Source: CAVTWH01 sp963850915 (GTDB taxonomy: Bacteria > Actinomycetota > Actinomycetes > Mycobacteriales > Micromonosporaceae). From it: a stretch of 64,000 nucleotides of DNA. The notes beneath the pieces are model-generated. The model was not told where the DNA came from. It saw only the letters and a program-made list of their open reading frames with translations, and made no database searches. The DNA lies in the NCBI GenBank assembly GCA_963850915.1, contig CAWKND010000011.1, forward strand, positions 1-64,000, written 5' to 3'. This document shows, in pieces, positions 44,663-53,909 of this stretch. A program made the position numbers and the translations under genes. The first letter of the stretch is position 1, and each line of letters begins with the position of its first letter.

Positions 44663-45667
44663 TCAGCCCTTGACCGCTCCGCCCAGCCCGGCACCCGAGA
44701 GGAACAGGCGCTGGAAGATGAGGAAGAACACCACCGGGATGAGCGTTGAGATCGCCAGCGACGCGAGGAACACGCCCAGGTCGGTCTGCGACGCGATCGC
44801 CGGTAGGCGTACCGACAGCGGCTGCTTGGCCGGGTCCTTGAGGACCAGCATCGGCCACAGGAAGTCCTTCCAGCTCGCGATGATCGCGAACACCGAGACC
44901 ACGCCGAGGATCGGCTTGGACAGCGGCAGTACCACCGACCAGAACAGCCGGAACGGCCCGGCGCCGTCGACCTTGGCGGCCTCGAACACCTCCCGCGGGA
45001 GGCTGTCGAAGAACCGCGCGATGATCACGACGTTGAACGCGCTCGCCCCGGACGGCAGCCACACCGCGAAGAAGCTGTTGATCAACGAGGTACCGAGGAC
45101 CGGCGGATTGAGGATCGTCAGGTACAGCGGCACGAGGAGCACGACCGCTGGCACGAACAGCGTCCCGATCACCAGACCGCTGACGATCTTGCCCCACTTG
45201 GGCCGAAGGATGGAGAGCACGTAGCCGCCGGTGGTCGCGACCAGCATCTGCACGAACCAGCACCCGGCAGCCAGCCAGATCGTGTTGAGGAAGTAGTGGC
45301 TGATCTGGACGTCGTTCCACGCTTCGGAGACGTTCGCCCAGCGGGTGCCGTGCGGGAAGATCGCCAGCGGGGTACGGATGATGTCCTGGGTCGGCGTGAT
45401 CGCGAACTTCGCCAGCAGCAGCGCCGGCCCGACACCGACCACGATGAGCAGCACGAGCTGGACCGCGTGGATCGTCTTCATGCTCCAGCTGACGCCGGGG
45501 CGGCGCCAGTCCTGGGCGGAGATGAAGCCACGACCGCCGTCGAACCCGGATGCCTTTCGGGCGCGCTTCGGACGTGCCGTCACGGCTACGGGAGCCGGTT
45601 GCGCGACACCAGGCGCCTGCCGCCACGAACTCTGCGGCTGTGCCCTGCCGGTCTGCTGACTGGTCAT
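44663..45667 (-). CDS. Sugar ABC transporter permease (MalG type)
   Basis: 334 residues. A basic cytoplasmic N-terminus of about 65 residues, then six membrane segments beginning TIHAVQLVLLIVVGVGPALLL. The EAA loop that contacts the ATPase is AAKVDGAGPFRLFWSVVLPLSKP. The start is ATG at 45667 because its ATGA overlaps the stop of the preceding permease. No ATPase gene is in the cluster, so a shared MsiK-like ATPase elsewhere must supply energy, as is common in actinobacteria. Confidence 0.9.
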   Translation of the reverse strand: MTSQQTGRAQPQSSWRQAPGVAQPAPVAVTARPKRARKASGFDGGRGFISAQDWRRPGVSWSMKTIHAVQLVLLIVVGVGPALLLAKFAITPTQDIIRTPLAIFPHGTRWANVSEAWNDVQISHYFLNTIWLAAGCWFVQMLVATTGGYVLSILRPKWGKIVSGLVIGTLFVPAVVLLVPLYLTILNPPVLGTSLINSFFAVWLPSGASAFNVVIIARFFDSLPREVFEAAKVDGAGPFRLFWSVVLPLSKPILGVVSVFAIIASWKDFLWPMLVLKDPAKQPLSVRLPAIASQTDLGVFLASLAISTLIPVVFFLIFQRLFLSGAGLGGAVKG

Positions 45668-46659
45668 GACCTGCTCCATGCGGATGTGAGCTTGAAGTAG
45701 ACGAACGAGAGGATCGCCAGGAACGCGGCGAGCATGAGAGACAGGGCCGTTGCCGCCCCGTAGTTGCCGCCCAGGGACCTGCCGAACGCGTAGTTGTAGA
45801 TCATTAGCAAAATCGTCAGGGTGGCGTTCGCCGGGCCGCCGTCAGTGAAGAGGAACGGCTCCACGAACACCTGCACAGTCCCGATGATCTGCAGGATGAA
45901 CGTGATGAACAGGACCCCGCGCAGCTGCGGCATGGTCACATGCCACACCTTGCGCCAGATGCCGGCGCCGTCGACCTCGGCGGCGTCGTACAACTCGTCC
46001 GGAACACCGATGAGTGCGGCCAGATAGATGATCACGGTACCGCCGGCCGCCGCCCAGGTCGCCTCGATGACGAGGGAGGGCATCGCGAACGACGGGCTGG
46101 ACAGCCATGAGTACGGGCCGAGTCCCACCCCGCGCAGGATGGTGTTGAAGACGCCGTCCTTGGAGCCGTCGTAGAAGAACTTCCACAACAGCACGGCGAC
46201 GACGGGCGGTACCACCACCGGGAGGTAGGACAGCACGGAGTAGACGCCTTTGAGACGCCGTACCGAACTGATGAGTACCGCGGACACCAGCGGGATCGGG
46301 AACCCGAACAGCAGGGCGAGCAGCGCGAAGTAGAGCGTGTTGCGGATCGCCGTGGGTAGGTCGGGATCGGTGAGTACGTACTGGAAGTTGTCCCAGCCGA
46401 CAAACCGCGGCGGCGCGACAAGGTTGGTTTTCTGGAAGCTCATGATGACCGACCGCACGATCGGCCACCAGGAGAAGACCCCGAAGATGATCAGGAGCGG
46501 CAAGGCGAACACGAGCGTGCTCAGCCCGCCACCTCTGACCCAGGTCACCGGATTGCGTCGGCCGAACCGGTTGACCGGGCGTCGACCGGTCCCGGGGCTG
46601 AGGTTTCCCGCGGTGGCGACGGCGTCGCCGGTCGGCCGCAGGGTGCTCGCAGCGCTCAC
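45664..46659 (-). CDS. Sugar ABC transporter permease (MalF type)
   Basis: 331 residues. The N-terminal cytoplasmic part is followed by a first helix STLVFALPLLIIFGVFSWWPIVRSV, then five more. FVGWDNFQYVLTDPDL is the usual external loop and AAEVDGAGIWRKVWHVTMPQL the EAA loop. It forms a heterodimer channel with the downstream MalG type, with which it overlaps by four bases. It follows the binding-protein gene after a hairpin. Confidence 0.9.
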   Translation of the reverse strand: MSAASTLRPTGDAVATAGNLSPGTGRRPVNRFGRRNPVTWVRGGGLSTLVFALPLLIIFGVFSWWPIVRSVIMSFQKTNLVAPPRFVGWDNFQYVLTDPDLPTAIRNTLYFALLALLFGFPIPLVSAVLISSVRRLKGVYSVLSYLPVVVPPVVAVLLWKFFYDGSKDGVFNTILRGVGLGPYSWLSSPSFAMPSLVIEATWAAAGGTVIIYLAALIGVPDELYDAAEVDGAGIWRKVWHVTMPQLRGVLFITFILQIIGTVQVFVEPFLFTDGGPANATLTILLMIYNYAFGRSLGGNYGAATALSLMLAAFLAILSFVYFKLTSAWSRS

Positions 46660-46687
46660 GTCACATCACTCCTCGTCCAGTGCCTCG

Positions 46688-46724
46688 GTGCGGGGACCGC
46701 CGGTGGTACCGGCGATCCCCGCAC
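46688..46724. terminator. Hairpin between binding-protein and permease genes
   Basis: GTGCGGGGA (46688-46696) pairs with TCCCCGCAC (46716-46724), and a nested CGCCGG/CCGGCG stem extends it. Hairpins here are common in sugar ABC operons and let the binding protein be made in excess of the permeases, by partial termination or by protecting the upstream mRNA. The role here is inferred. Confidence 0.55.
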
Positions 46725-46756
46725 TCTGCTGGTTCACTTTGACTGGCGCCGGAGCG

Positions 46757-48133
46757 TCAGCTTGCGGCCTGGATGGCCCGCTGCGCCTTCGTGTTGGCAT
46801 CGGTCAGGAGCTGGTCGATGTTGGCGTTCTTGTCCGTCAGCACGGCCTGGACCACCGGGTCGAGCGCCGCGTAGACGTCCTGGGTGGCGACGGCCGGCTC
46901 GTTGACCAGCTTGGCACTGAAGATGTTGGTGGTGAAGGTGCTCATCTGGGTCAGCGGCACGTTGACGTAGGACTTGATCCAGTCCTCGTACTGCTGGTAC
47001 TGCTGCTGGCTGAAGATCGGCAGCTCAGGGGTACCGACGGGCTGCTTGCTCGCCACCTGGGTCTGCGCGTTCTGGGTCGCCGCGGCCTGGTTGGTGTACT
47101 TGCGCAGGTAGTGGAAGTCGATCCACTTGATCGCCGCGGCCTTCTCGTCGGAGGTGGCCTTGGCGGAGACAGCCGCCATGGTGCCGCCACCGAGTACGCC
47201 AGCGTCAGCGCCGCTCAGCGGGATCATGGTGAGGCCGTACGACTTCGGGTCGATGTTGTTGGTCTGCACGAGGCTCGTGTAGACGTCCTGGCCCGAGGTG
47301 TACATGCCGATCTTGCCGGCCGCGAACGCCTGGTTGATGCTCGTCCAGTTGTAGCCGAAGTTCGCGCCCATCGAGTTGTCGGTCCAGCGCAGGTCCTTCA
47401 GGAACTGCAGTGCGGCCTTCGTCCCGTCGTTGTTGAGCGTGGCGGTCTTGCCGTCCGCCGACTCGACACGTCCGCCACGGGCGTAGGTGTCGACCGTGGC
47501 CTGCCAGCCGCCGGTACCTTCCACTGCCATCTGGGCGAAACCGGCCTGGCCGGTCTTGTCAGCGATGGCCTTGGCGTCGGTACGGACCTCGTCCCACGTT
47601 GTCGGGGGCTTGTCGGGGTCCAGGCCGGCCTGGGTGAACAGGGCGCGGTTGTAGTGCAGGCCGACCGCGTAGATGCTCTTCGCGGGGATGGCGTACACGT
47701 GGCCGTCCGGGCCCTGGCCGTACTGCAGCAGGTTGGCGTTGAAGTCCTTGGCGTACGCCAGCGAGCTGAGGTACGTCTGCATGTCACTGATCTGCTGGTT
47801 CGCGATCAGGGTCTTCGCGTCGGTGAAGGGGATCTCGAACACCGTCGGCAGGGTGCCACCCGCGAGGTCGGCCGCGAACGTGGTGGCCTTCCACTCGTAG
47901 TCGTGCGTCTTGACGGTGATGTTCGGGTACAGGGTCTGGAACTGGGTGACCTCGGCCGCGAGCGCGGTCTGCGCCGCGGGCTCGGCGCCCGGGAGCAGGC
48001 CCACGACGTTGAGCGTGACCGGGGCGGTCGAGCTGGCGGACGGCTTCTTGTCGTCCGAAGAGCACGCCCCGAGCGTGCTGATCGCCAGCGCACCCGCGAG
48101 GGTGACCGCCAGCGTGATGCGGGTAGATCTCAT
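46757..48133 (-). CDS. Sugar-binding lipoprotein of the ABC transporter
   Basis: 458 residues, extracytoplasmic and lipid-anchored. The signal sequence ends in the lipobox LGAC (Cys24), followed by SSDDKK. The body is a type 1 solute-binding fold with PNITVKTHDYEW, VYAIPAKSIYAVGLHYNRALFTQAGLDP and TWDEVRTDAKAIADKTGQAGF. Its partners are the two permeases that follow. The likely ligand is an alpha-glucoside, inferred from the flanking glucosidases. The start is ATG at 48133, behind AAGGAG. Confidence 0.92.
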   Translation of the reverse strand: MRSTRITLAVTLAGALAISTLGACSSDDKKPSASSTAPVTLNVVGLLPGAEPAAQTALAAEVTQFQTLYPNITVKTHDYEWKATTFAADLAGGTLPTVFEIPFTDAKTLIANQQISDMQTYLSSLAYAKDFNANLLQYGQGPDGHVYAIPAKSIYAVGLHYNRALFTQAGLDPDKPPTTWDEVRTDAKAIADKTGQAGFAQMAVEGTGGWQATVDTYARGGRVESADGKTATLNNDGTKAALQFLKDLRWTDNSMGANFGYNWTSINQAFAAGKIGMYTSGQDVYTSLVQTNNIDPKSYGLTMIPLSGADAGVLGGGTMAAVSAKATSDEKAAAIKWIDFHYLRKYTNQAAATQNAQTQVASKQPVGTPELPIFSQQQYQQYEDWIKSYVNVPLTQMSTFTTNIFSAKLVNEPAVATQDVYAALDPVVQAVLTDKNANIDQLLTDANTKAQRAIQAAS

Positions 48134-48267
48134 CCTTGCTCCTTGTCAGGTGCAGGACCCTGTCCTGCACGGTGTCGATCGACGGGGTGCCCCGTCGGGA
48201 CGGTGGTTCGGTCTAGCGGTGGAGGCGGTAAAGCGGGTGCGGATCGTCGGGACGAGTAAGCCAGCCG

Positions 48268-49931
48268 TCACGGCCTGAGCCAGACGGCGGTATCGGTGGG
48301 CAGCCGGCCGTCGGGGAGATCCCCGCTGGCCAACAGCACGGTGGAATGCTGGGGCAACGACGCCGGGCTGGCGCCGAAGTTCACGACGCACGCGACATCG
48401 CCGCGGGTGAAGGCGAGGACGTCACCGTCGGCGCCGGGGATCTCAAGCCAGGCGAACGCGTCGCCGGACAGTGCGGGCTCGGCGCGCCGGATCGCGATGA
48501 CCGCGCGGTAGAGCGAGAGCATCGACGCCGGGTCGGCCGCCTGCGCGTCGACCGCGTACCGGCCCCACCAGGCGGGCTCGGGCAGCCACGGCTCGGCGGT
48601 GGTGCCGTCGGGTCGCGGGGTCGAGAACCCGTAGGCGTGCGCCGGGCTGCTCGTCCAGGGCAGCGGTACCCGGCAGCCGTCGCGGCCCGGATCGACGCCG
48701 CCCGAACGGAAGTGCATCGGGTCCTGGATCGCGTCGAGCGGCAGGTCGTCGTGCTCGGGCAGGCCAAGTTCGTCGCCCTGGTACAGGTAGAGGCAGCCGG
48801 GCAGCGCCGCGGTGAGCAGCGCCGCCGCGCGGGCTCGGCGGGTACCCAGCTCGAGGTCGGTGGGCGTGCCGAAACGCTTGGCGTCGAAGGCGAACGAGGT
48901 GTCCTCGCGCCCGTAGCGGGTGACCGGCCGGGTGATGTCGTGGTTGGACAGCACCCAGGTCGGGGGCGCGCCGACGAGCGCGTGCGCGTCGAGCGTCGCC
49001 TCGATCGACTGGCGCAACTGCTTGGCGTCCCACGGCCGCTGCATGAAGTCGAAGTTGAAGGCGGTGTGCATCTCGTCCGGGCGCAGGTAGTCGGCGAACC
49101 GACGGGCGTCCGGCAACCAGATCTCACCGACGAGTACGCGCGGCTCGGGGTAGGAGTCGGCGACCGCGCGCCAGGTGCGGTAGACGTCGTGCAACTCGTT
49201 GCGGTCGGTGAACGGGTGCTCGCCGGCGGCCGGTTCGGTGGGTACCTCGGGCAGCGCCGGGTCCTTGATCAGCAGCGCGGCGGAGTCGATGCGGATGCCG
49301 GCGACCCCACGGTCGAACCAGAACCGCAGGATGTCCTCGTACTCCCGGCGCACGTCGGGGTGGTTCCAGTTCACGTCCGGCTGCTCGGGGGTGAACAGGT
49401 GCAGGTACCACTCGCCGGCCGTACCGTCCGGATTCGGTTGTGCGGGTCCAGGTGCTGCCCTGGAAGCTCGACACCCAGTGCGTCGGGATCTCCGCGCCGT
49501 CCGCGCCCTTGCCCGGGTGGAACCAGAAGCGCTCCCGCTCGGCTGAGCCCGGGCCGGCCTGGAGCGCCGCCTGGAACCAGACGTGCTGGTCGGAGATGTG
49601 GTTCGGGACGATGTCCACGATCGTGCGGATGCCCAGCGCGGCGGCCTCGGCGATCAGCACCTGAGTCTCCTCGATGGTGCCGAAGGCGGGGTCGATCGCG
49701 CGGTAGTCGGCGACGTCGTAGCCGCCGTCGCTGAGCGGGGACACGTACCACGGGGTGAACCAGACCGCGTCGACCCCGAGTTCCTTCGAGGTATGCGAGG
49801 TGTGCCCGAACTCCGGCAAGGTCGCCGGTGCCGTCGCCGTTTCCGTCCGCAAAAGAGCGGGGGTAGATCTGGTAGATGACCGCACTGCGCCACCACTCAG
49901 AAGGATTCCCCGGTGCCCCGCTCGTGCTCAC
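48268..49931 (-). pseudogene. Second alpha-glucosidase (GH13), two frameshifts
   Basis: The first gene of the sugar locus. Repaired, it is about 553 residues and close to the glucosidase at 41132. The N-terminal frame (WWRSAVIYQIYPRSFADGNG, GTG start at 49931, AAGGAG eight bases before) is thrown out near 49788 by an extra base before KELGVDAVWFTP, and again near 49445 by an extra base before QPNPDGTAGEWYLHLF. The last frame, read from about 49440, holds region II (GVAGIRIDSAALLIK), region III (LVGEIWLP) and region IV (VLSNHDI); region I (DIVPNH) is in the middle frame. Each break is explained by one surplus base. It may be a true mutation, with the downstream paralogue compensating, or a sequencing error. 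Confidence 0.85.
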
Positions 49932-50420
49932 GTGCGGACTCCTTCATCGCTGGGGTGGTGTGATGCTCGGCATGTTTCGCCTTGGTGAACGGCGATGCAG
50001 GGACCGTATCTATTTGACAGTCTGGGCGCAAGAATCAAACAGAGCCGTTACCTAAACGCGATTCGAGTCCCAGAAGCGACACTGCCGCCGCGGCAGCGCT
50101 CCCACGTGGCTCCCTACCTGCGCGGATACCCATCGCAGCCAGCACCGGAGGGGGCCGGCCGCTGCTGCCGTACTCAGGCGGGTGCGGGGGGCGGCGGACG
50201 CGGCCGGGCCGGTCGGGCCAGCCGCAACGGGCCGTTCGGCCATTTGGAGCGGCAAATCCAACGCAAGCGACTTGCGTTAATTGCACGGCGCGCCGCCACC
50301 GGAGTGGCGGCCGGACCCGGCCGCCAGAGCCGGCCCGCCGGCCACCCCGACCTGCGCAGGGTCGTCAGCCGGTACCGGGGTCGTACGGGGGTTGCTAGTT
50401 ACCGCGGGCGCGCGGCGGAC
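49932..50420. promoter_or_regulatory. Upstream region of the sugar locus
   Basis: No coding sequence is visible. On the minus strand a weak promoter may lie around 50045-49995 (TTGATT then AATAGA, about 18 bases apart) with a CTTGCG overlapping it. A perfect operator-like palindrome lies further up at 50260-50278. The remainder up to the cobA-type gene stop is featureless GC-rich sequence. Confidence 0.45.
50260..50278. promoter_or_regulatory. Palindromic operator candidate
   Basis: AACGCAAG and CTTGCGTT flank three bases, a perfect 8-bp inverted repeat. Size, symmetry and CTTGC half-sites fit a LacI-family operator, in line with the sites near lacI and the glucosidase gene. It is about 330 bases from the first gene of the sugar locus, so it could also serve as a remote looping site. 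Confidence 0.55.
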
Positions 50421-51665
50421 TTAGTTACCGGTGTCGCGCGCGGGAGCCACTGGCGACAGGGCGTCCACCACCGCGCCGATCACCACGACGGCCGGTGATC
50501 GCAGCCCCTCGGCAGCGCTCGCGAGCTGGGCCAGCGGGGCGCGTACCACCTGTTGGTGCCCGGTCGTCCCGTCCTGTACCACGGCGGCCGGGGTGTACGG
50601 GTCGCGTCCGCCCGCGATGAGTACCTCGGTGATCGCGGCCAGGTGCGTCAGGCCCATGAGTACGCAGACCGTCCCGCGCAGCCGGGCCAGCGCCGCCCAG
50701 TCGACCAGGCTGCCCGGGTCGTCCGGGGCGAGGTGACCGGAGACCACCACGAATTCGTGCGCGACTCCCCGGTGGGTGACCGGGATGCCGGCCGCGGCGG
50801 GTACGGCCACGGCGCTGGTGACCCCGGGGACCACGGTCACCGGCAGGCCGGCCGCCACGCACTCCAGCAGCTCCTCGCCGCCCCGGCCGAACACGAACGG
50901 GTCGCCGCCCTTGAGCCGGACCACGAACTTGCCGGCCTTCGCGCGCGCCACCATCGCCTGGTTGATCTCGTCCTGGGTGCGCTGCGGGCCGTACGGGATC
51001 TTCGACGCGTCGATCAGCTCCACCTCCGGCCCCAGCTCGTCCAGGAGCAGCCCGGGGGCGAGCCGGTCGACGATCACCACGTCCGCCTCGGCCAGCAGCC
51101 GCCGCCCCTTTACCGTGATCAGCTCGGGATCTCCCGGACCGGCCCCGACCAGTGCCACGCCCGCCTTGTGCGCGGCGGCGTGCGCCGGGTCGTCCCCCGA
51201 ATCGGTGAAGGCACGCTCGGCGAGCCAGTCCTGGATGCCGTCGCGTACGGCCATGGCACGGCGGGACCGGCCGCCGAGTACCGCCACGGTGACCGGGCCG
51301 TGCCGGGTGACCGCGGGAGTCCAGGCGCTGGCCTGGGTACGGTCGTCGGCGCGGACGCAGAAGATCCGGCGGCGCAGCGCCTCGTCGGACACCTGGGCGG
51401 CGGCGACCGGATCGTCCACTGCCACCTGCACCAGCCAGGCGTCGTCCAGGTCGGCCGGCTCGAACCGGCGGGCCAGCCAGCGCAGCCGACCCGCCTCGGC
51501 CAGCCCGTGCAGCGCCGGGCTCACCTCGGGGGCCACCAGGAGTACGTCGGCGCCCGCGTTGAGCAGGGCGGGGGTACGCCGGGTGGCGACCGCTCCGCCG
51601 CCGACCACGAGTACCTTGCGGCCGTCGAGGAGCAGACCCAGGGGGTACGCCTCGGGCGAGGTCAC
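50421..51665 (-). CDS. cobA: Uroporphyrinogen-III C-methyltransferase with siroheme-type NAD domain
   Basis: 414 residues in two parts. The N-terminal third (YPLGLLLDGRKVLVVGGGAVATRR and a Rossmann fold) is the precorrin-2 dehydrogenase/ferrochelatase-like domain of CysG. The rest is the SAM-dependent methyltransferase: VALVGAGPGDPELITVKG, ADVVIVDRLAP, VRLKGGDPFVFGRGGEE and VVPGVTSAVAVPAAAGIPVTHRG. It makes precorrin-2, the branch point to siroheme and cobalamin. The start is GTG at 51665, overlapping the cobT stop as GTGA. It is the last gene of a coupled cob operon. Confidence 0.92.
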   Translation of the reverse strand: MTSPEAYPLGLLLDGRKVLVVGGGAVATRRTPALLNAGADVLLVAPEVSPALHGLAEAGRLRWLARRFEPADLDDAWLVQVAVDDPVAAAQVSDEALRRRIFCVRADDRTQASAWTPAVTRHGPVTVAVLGGRSRRAMAVRDGIQDWLAERAFTDSGDDPAHAAAHKAGVALVGAGPGDPELITVKGRRLLAEADVVIVDRLAPGLLLDELGPEVELIDASKIPYGPQRTQDEINQAMVARAKAGKFVVRLKGGDPFVFGRGGEELLECVAAGLPVTVVPGVTSAVAVPAAAGIPVTHRGVAHEFVVVSGHLAPDDPGSLVDWAALARLRGTVCVLMGLTHLAAITEVLIAGGRDPYTPAAVVQDGTTGHQQVVRAPLAQLASAAEGLRSPAVVVIGAVVDALSPVAPARDTGN

Positions 51666-52761
51666 TTGCTGGCCACTCCCGCCGAGTCGAAGGTGGCCAC
51701 CTCGCGGAGTACCCGCGCCGCGGCGCGCACCACCGGTACGGCCAGCAGCGCGCCGGTACCTTCGCCGAGTCGCAGACCGAGGTCGAGCAGTGGTTGCAGA
51801 CCCAGGTGTGCCAGGGCAACCGTGGCGCCGGGCTCGGCCGAGCGGTGCCCGGCGACCAGCGCGCCGAGCGCGTCCGGGGACAGCGCCACCGTGGCCAGTG
51901 CGGCGCTGCACGCGATCACGCCGTCGAGGATCACCGGTACCCGGTGTGCCGCCCCGCCGAGCTGGTACCCGACCAGCGCGGCGTGCTCCAGCCCCCCACA
52001 GCGGCGAGTACCCCCACCGGGTCCCCGGGCTCCGGAGAGTGCCGTGCCAGCGCGGCGGTGATGACAGCCACTTTGCGGGCGAGCATCTCGTCGTCGATGC
52101 CGGTACCCCGCCCGGTGACCTGCTCGACCGGCGAGCCGGTGAACACGGCGATGAGGGCGGCGGCCACCGTGGTGTTCGCGATGCCCATGTCGCCACCGAC
52201 CAGTACCCCCGCGCCCGCGGCGAGCTGTGCCTCGGCGACCCGGATGCCCACCTCGATCGCCGCCAGTACCTCGTCCCGGGTCAGCGCCGGTCCGGCCGTG
52301 AAGTCGGCACTCCCGGCCCGTACCTTGGCCGCCACAAACCCTTGCGCCGCAACAGCTCCAGCCTCGTCGGAGGTGGCCGGGGCGCCCGGGATCGGGGTGG
52401 CGACGCCGACATCGACGACGGCGACCGTGGCACCGCACTCGCGGGCGAACGCGTTCACCACCGCGCCACCACCGAGGAAGTTGGCCACCATCTGCGCGGT
52501 GACCTCCTGCGGCCACGGGCTCACGCCGGCGGCGTAGACACCGTGGTCCCCGGCGAAGACGGCGACGGCCGGCGGCCCGGGTAGTGGCGGCGGGCACACT
52601 CCCGCGAGCCCAGCCAGGCGTACCCCCAAATCTTCCAGATCGCCCAGCGAACCCGGCGGCTTGGTCAGCCGGGCCTGCAGCGCGACGGCATCGGTCATCG
52701 CCGATGCGTCCGGCGGCCCGATCCGGGCCAGCGTCCGGGCCAGCAGCTCCGCCTCAACCAT
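51662..52761 (-). pseudogene. cobT: cobT, nicotinate-nucleotide-dimethylbenzimidazole phosphoribosyltransferase, with one frameshift
   Basis: Activates the lower base of cobalamin (DMB + NaMN to alpha-ribazole phosphate). It starts ATG 52761 (GGAG upstream) with QARLTKPPGSLGDLEDL, VAVFAGDHGVYAAGVSPWPQEVTAQMV, NFLGGGAVVNAFAR and GGDMGIANTTVAAAL. The frame breaks at a run of six G (six C on the plus strand, about 52005). Expected sequence is VGGLEHAALVGYQLGG, which needs seven G. The downstream frame then gives VPVILDGVIA and the C-terminal part, including the catalytic EGTGALLAVP (Glu), ending at 51662. With the one base restored the product is about 366 residues, a normal length. It overlaps cobC at the start and cobA at the stop. 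Confidence 0.88.
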
Positions 52762-53815
52762 CCGACTCTCCTTCACCCCTCGGCCGCGTAGCGCGCAGCG
52801 CGTCGGCCAGCGCGCGGACGAACGCGTCCGTAGTGGCAGTCTCCCGTACCGCGATGCGCAGGAAGTCGGGGCCCAGCCCGGGGAACGAATCGCCGCGCCG
52901 GACCGCGAAGCCGCGCTCCCGCAGCGCCTGCCGGATCCGCTCCCCGCCGGCCACCTCCACCAGCACAAACGAGCTGCTCGGTGGGGCTGCCAGGCGGACC
53001 TCCGGGAGTTTTGCGAGGGCTTGGACGAGATGCTGCCGGCGGCCCGCCAGCTCGCGGGCGATGGTGTACTCGGCCGCGACCGCATCCGGACTCGCGCAGG
53101 CAACGGCGGCGGCGAGGGCCGGCGTACTCACCGGCCACAGTGGTTGTGCCGCAGCGAGCCTGACCACCAGCTCGGGCGCGGCGAGCAGGTAGCCGATGCG
53201 CAGCCCGGCCAGCCCCCAGGTCTTGGTGAGGCTGCGCAGTACCACCAGGCCGGGCAGGTCACGCCGGCCGGCCAGCGACTCCGGCTCGCCGGGCAGGGTG
53301 TCCGCGAACGCCTCGTCGACCACGAGTACCCGACCCGGGCGGGCCAGCCGGGCCAGCGTCGCGGCCGGGTGCGAGACCGAGGTCGGGTTGGTCGGGTTGC
53401 CGATGATCACCAGGTCGGCGTCGTCGGGAATCAGGACCGGATCGAGCTGGTACGGGGCGGGCAGCAGCACCCTGGTCACCAGGTGACCGGCGGCCACCAG
53501 GGCGGCCTCCGGCTCGGTGAACTGCGGGTGTACCACCACCGGCCGGCGTACCCCGCGCAGCGCCTGGGCCAGCAGTACGAACGCCTGCGCGGCACCCGCG
53601 GTCAGCAGTACCTCCGCCGGGTCCAGTCCGTGCCGCGCGGCCAGCGCCGCTCGGGCGGCGGTCGGCTCCGGGTAGCTCGCCAGGTCGCCGAGCGCGGCCA
53701 GGATCGGCGCGCGCAGCCACTCCGGCATCGGCTCGGTACGCACGTTCACCGCGAGATCCACCAGCCCGGGGGCGGTCTCGGCGTCGCCATGAAAGCCCAG
53801 GTCAGGAGCGCTCAC
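52754..53815 (-). CDS. cobC: CobC-like aminotransferase (L-threonine-O-3-phosphate decarboxylase type)
   Basis: 353 residues of the class I/II PLP fold. Visible: HGDAETAPGLVDLAVNVR, LLTAGAAQAFVLLAQALRG, VIIGNPTNPTSVSHP (the Asn/Asp PLP-binding loop), VVDEAFAD, and the Lys Schiff base in VLRSLTKTWGLAGLRIGYL. It resembles M. tuberculosis Rv2231c, proposed to make the aminopropanol-phosphate arm of cobalamin. The start is GTG at 53815; an in-frame ATG at 53869 is possible but gives a non-family N-terminus. It heads the cobC-cobT-cobA set and overlaps cobT by eight bases. Histidinol-phosphate aminotransferase is the main alternative. Confidence 0.85.
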   Translation of the reverse strand: MSAPDLGFHGDAETAPGLVDLAVNVRTEPMPEWLRAPILAALGDLASYPEPTAARAALAARHGLDPAEVLLTAGAAQAFVLLAQALRGVRRPVVVHPQFTEPEAALVAAGHLVTRVLLPAPYQLDPVLIPDDADLVIIGNPTNPTSVSHPAATLARLARPGRVLVVDEAFADTLPGEPESLAGRRDLPGLVVLRSLTKTWGLAGLRIGYLLAAPELVVRLAAAQPLWPVSTPALAAAVACASPDAVAAEYTIARELAGRRQHLVQALAKLPEVRLAAPPSSSFVLVEVAGGERIRQALRERGFAVRRGDSFPGLGPDFLRIAVRETATTDAFVRALADALRATRPRGEGESDG

Positions 53816-53884
53816 CGGGGCAGGCGACAACTCCTGGGGCCTGTGCGCGTTAGGTGAAGGTTTGTGCATTTGGTGATTGGTGGT

Positions 53885-53903
53885 CAAGTTATGTCCTAAC
53901 TTG
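53885..53903. promoter_or_regulatory. Inverted repeat next to the start of the penicillin-binding protein gene
   Basis: CAAGTTA and TAACTTG flank five bases, a perfect 7-bp inverted repeat ending six bases before the GTG start at 53910. It lies in the divergent gap with cobC. It could be a transcription factor site or, in the mRNA, a hairpin hiding the start. Confidence 0.45.
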
Positions 53904-53909
53904 GTACGA

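Noticed and set aside
46337..48259. A 640-codon open frame on the plus strand, opposite the binding-protein gene.
   Set aside because: It is antisense to a clear lipoprotein gene, has no ribosome binding site or family motif, and is rich in Arg, Gly and Val as expected of GC-rich shadow frames.
50013..50040. A TTGACA box on the plus strand near 50013.
   Set aside because: No plausible -10 element at the right spacing and no plus-strand gene downstream.
53816..53909. A cobalamin riboswitch upstream of cobC.
   Set aside because: The gap is too short and shows none of the conserved B12-box elements I could recognise.
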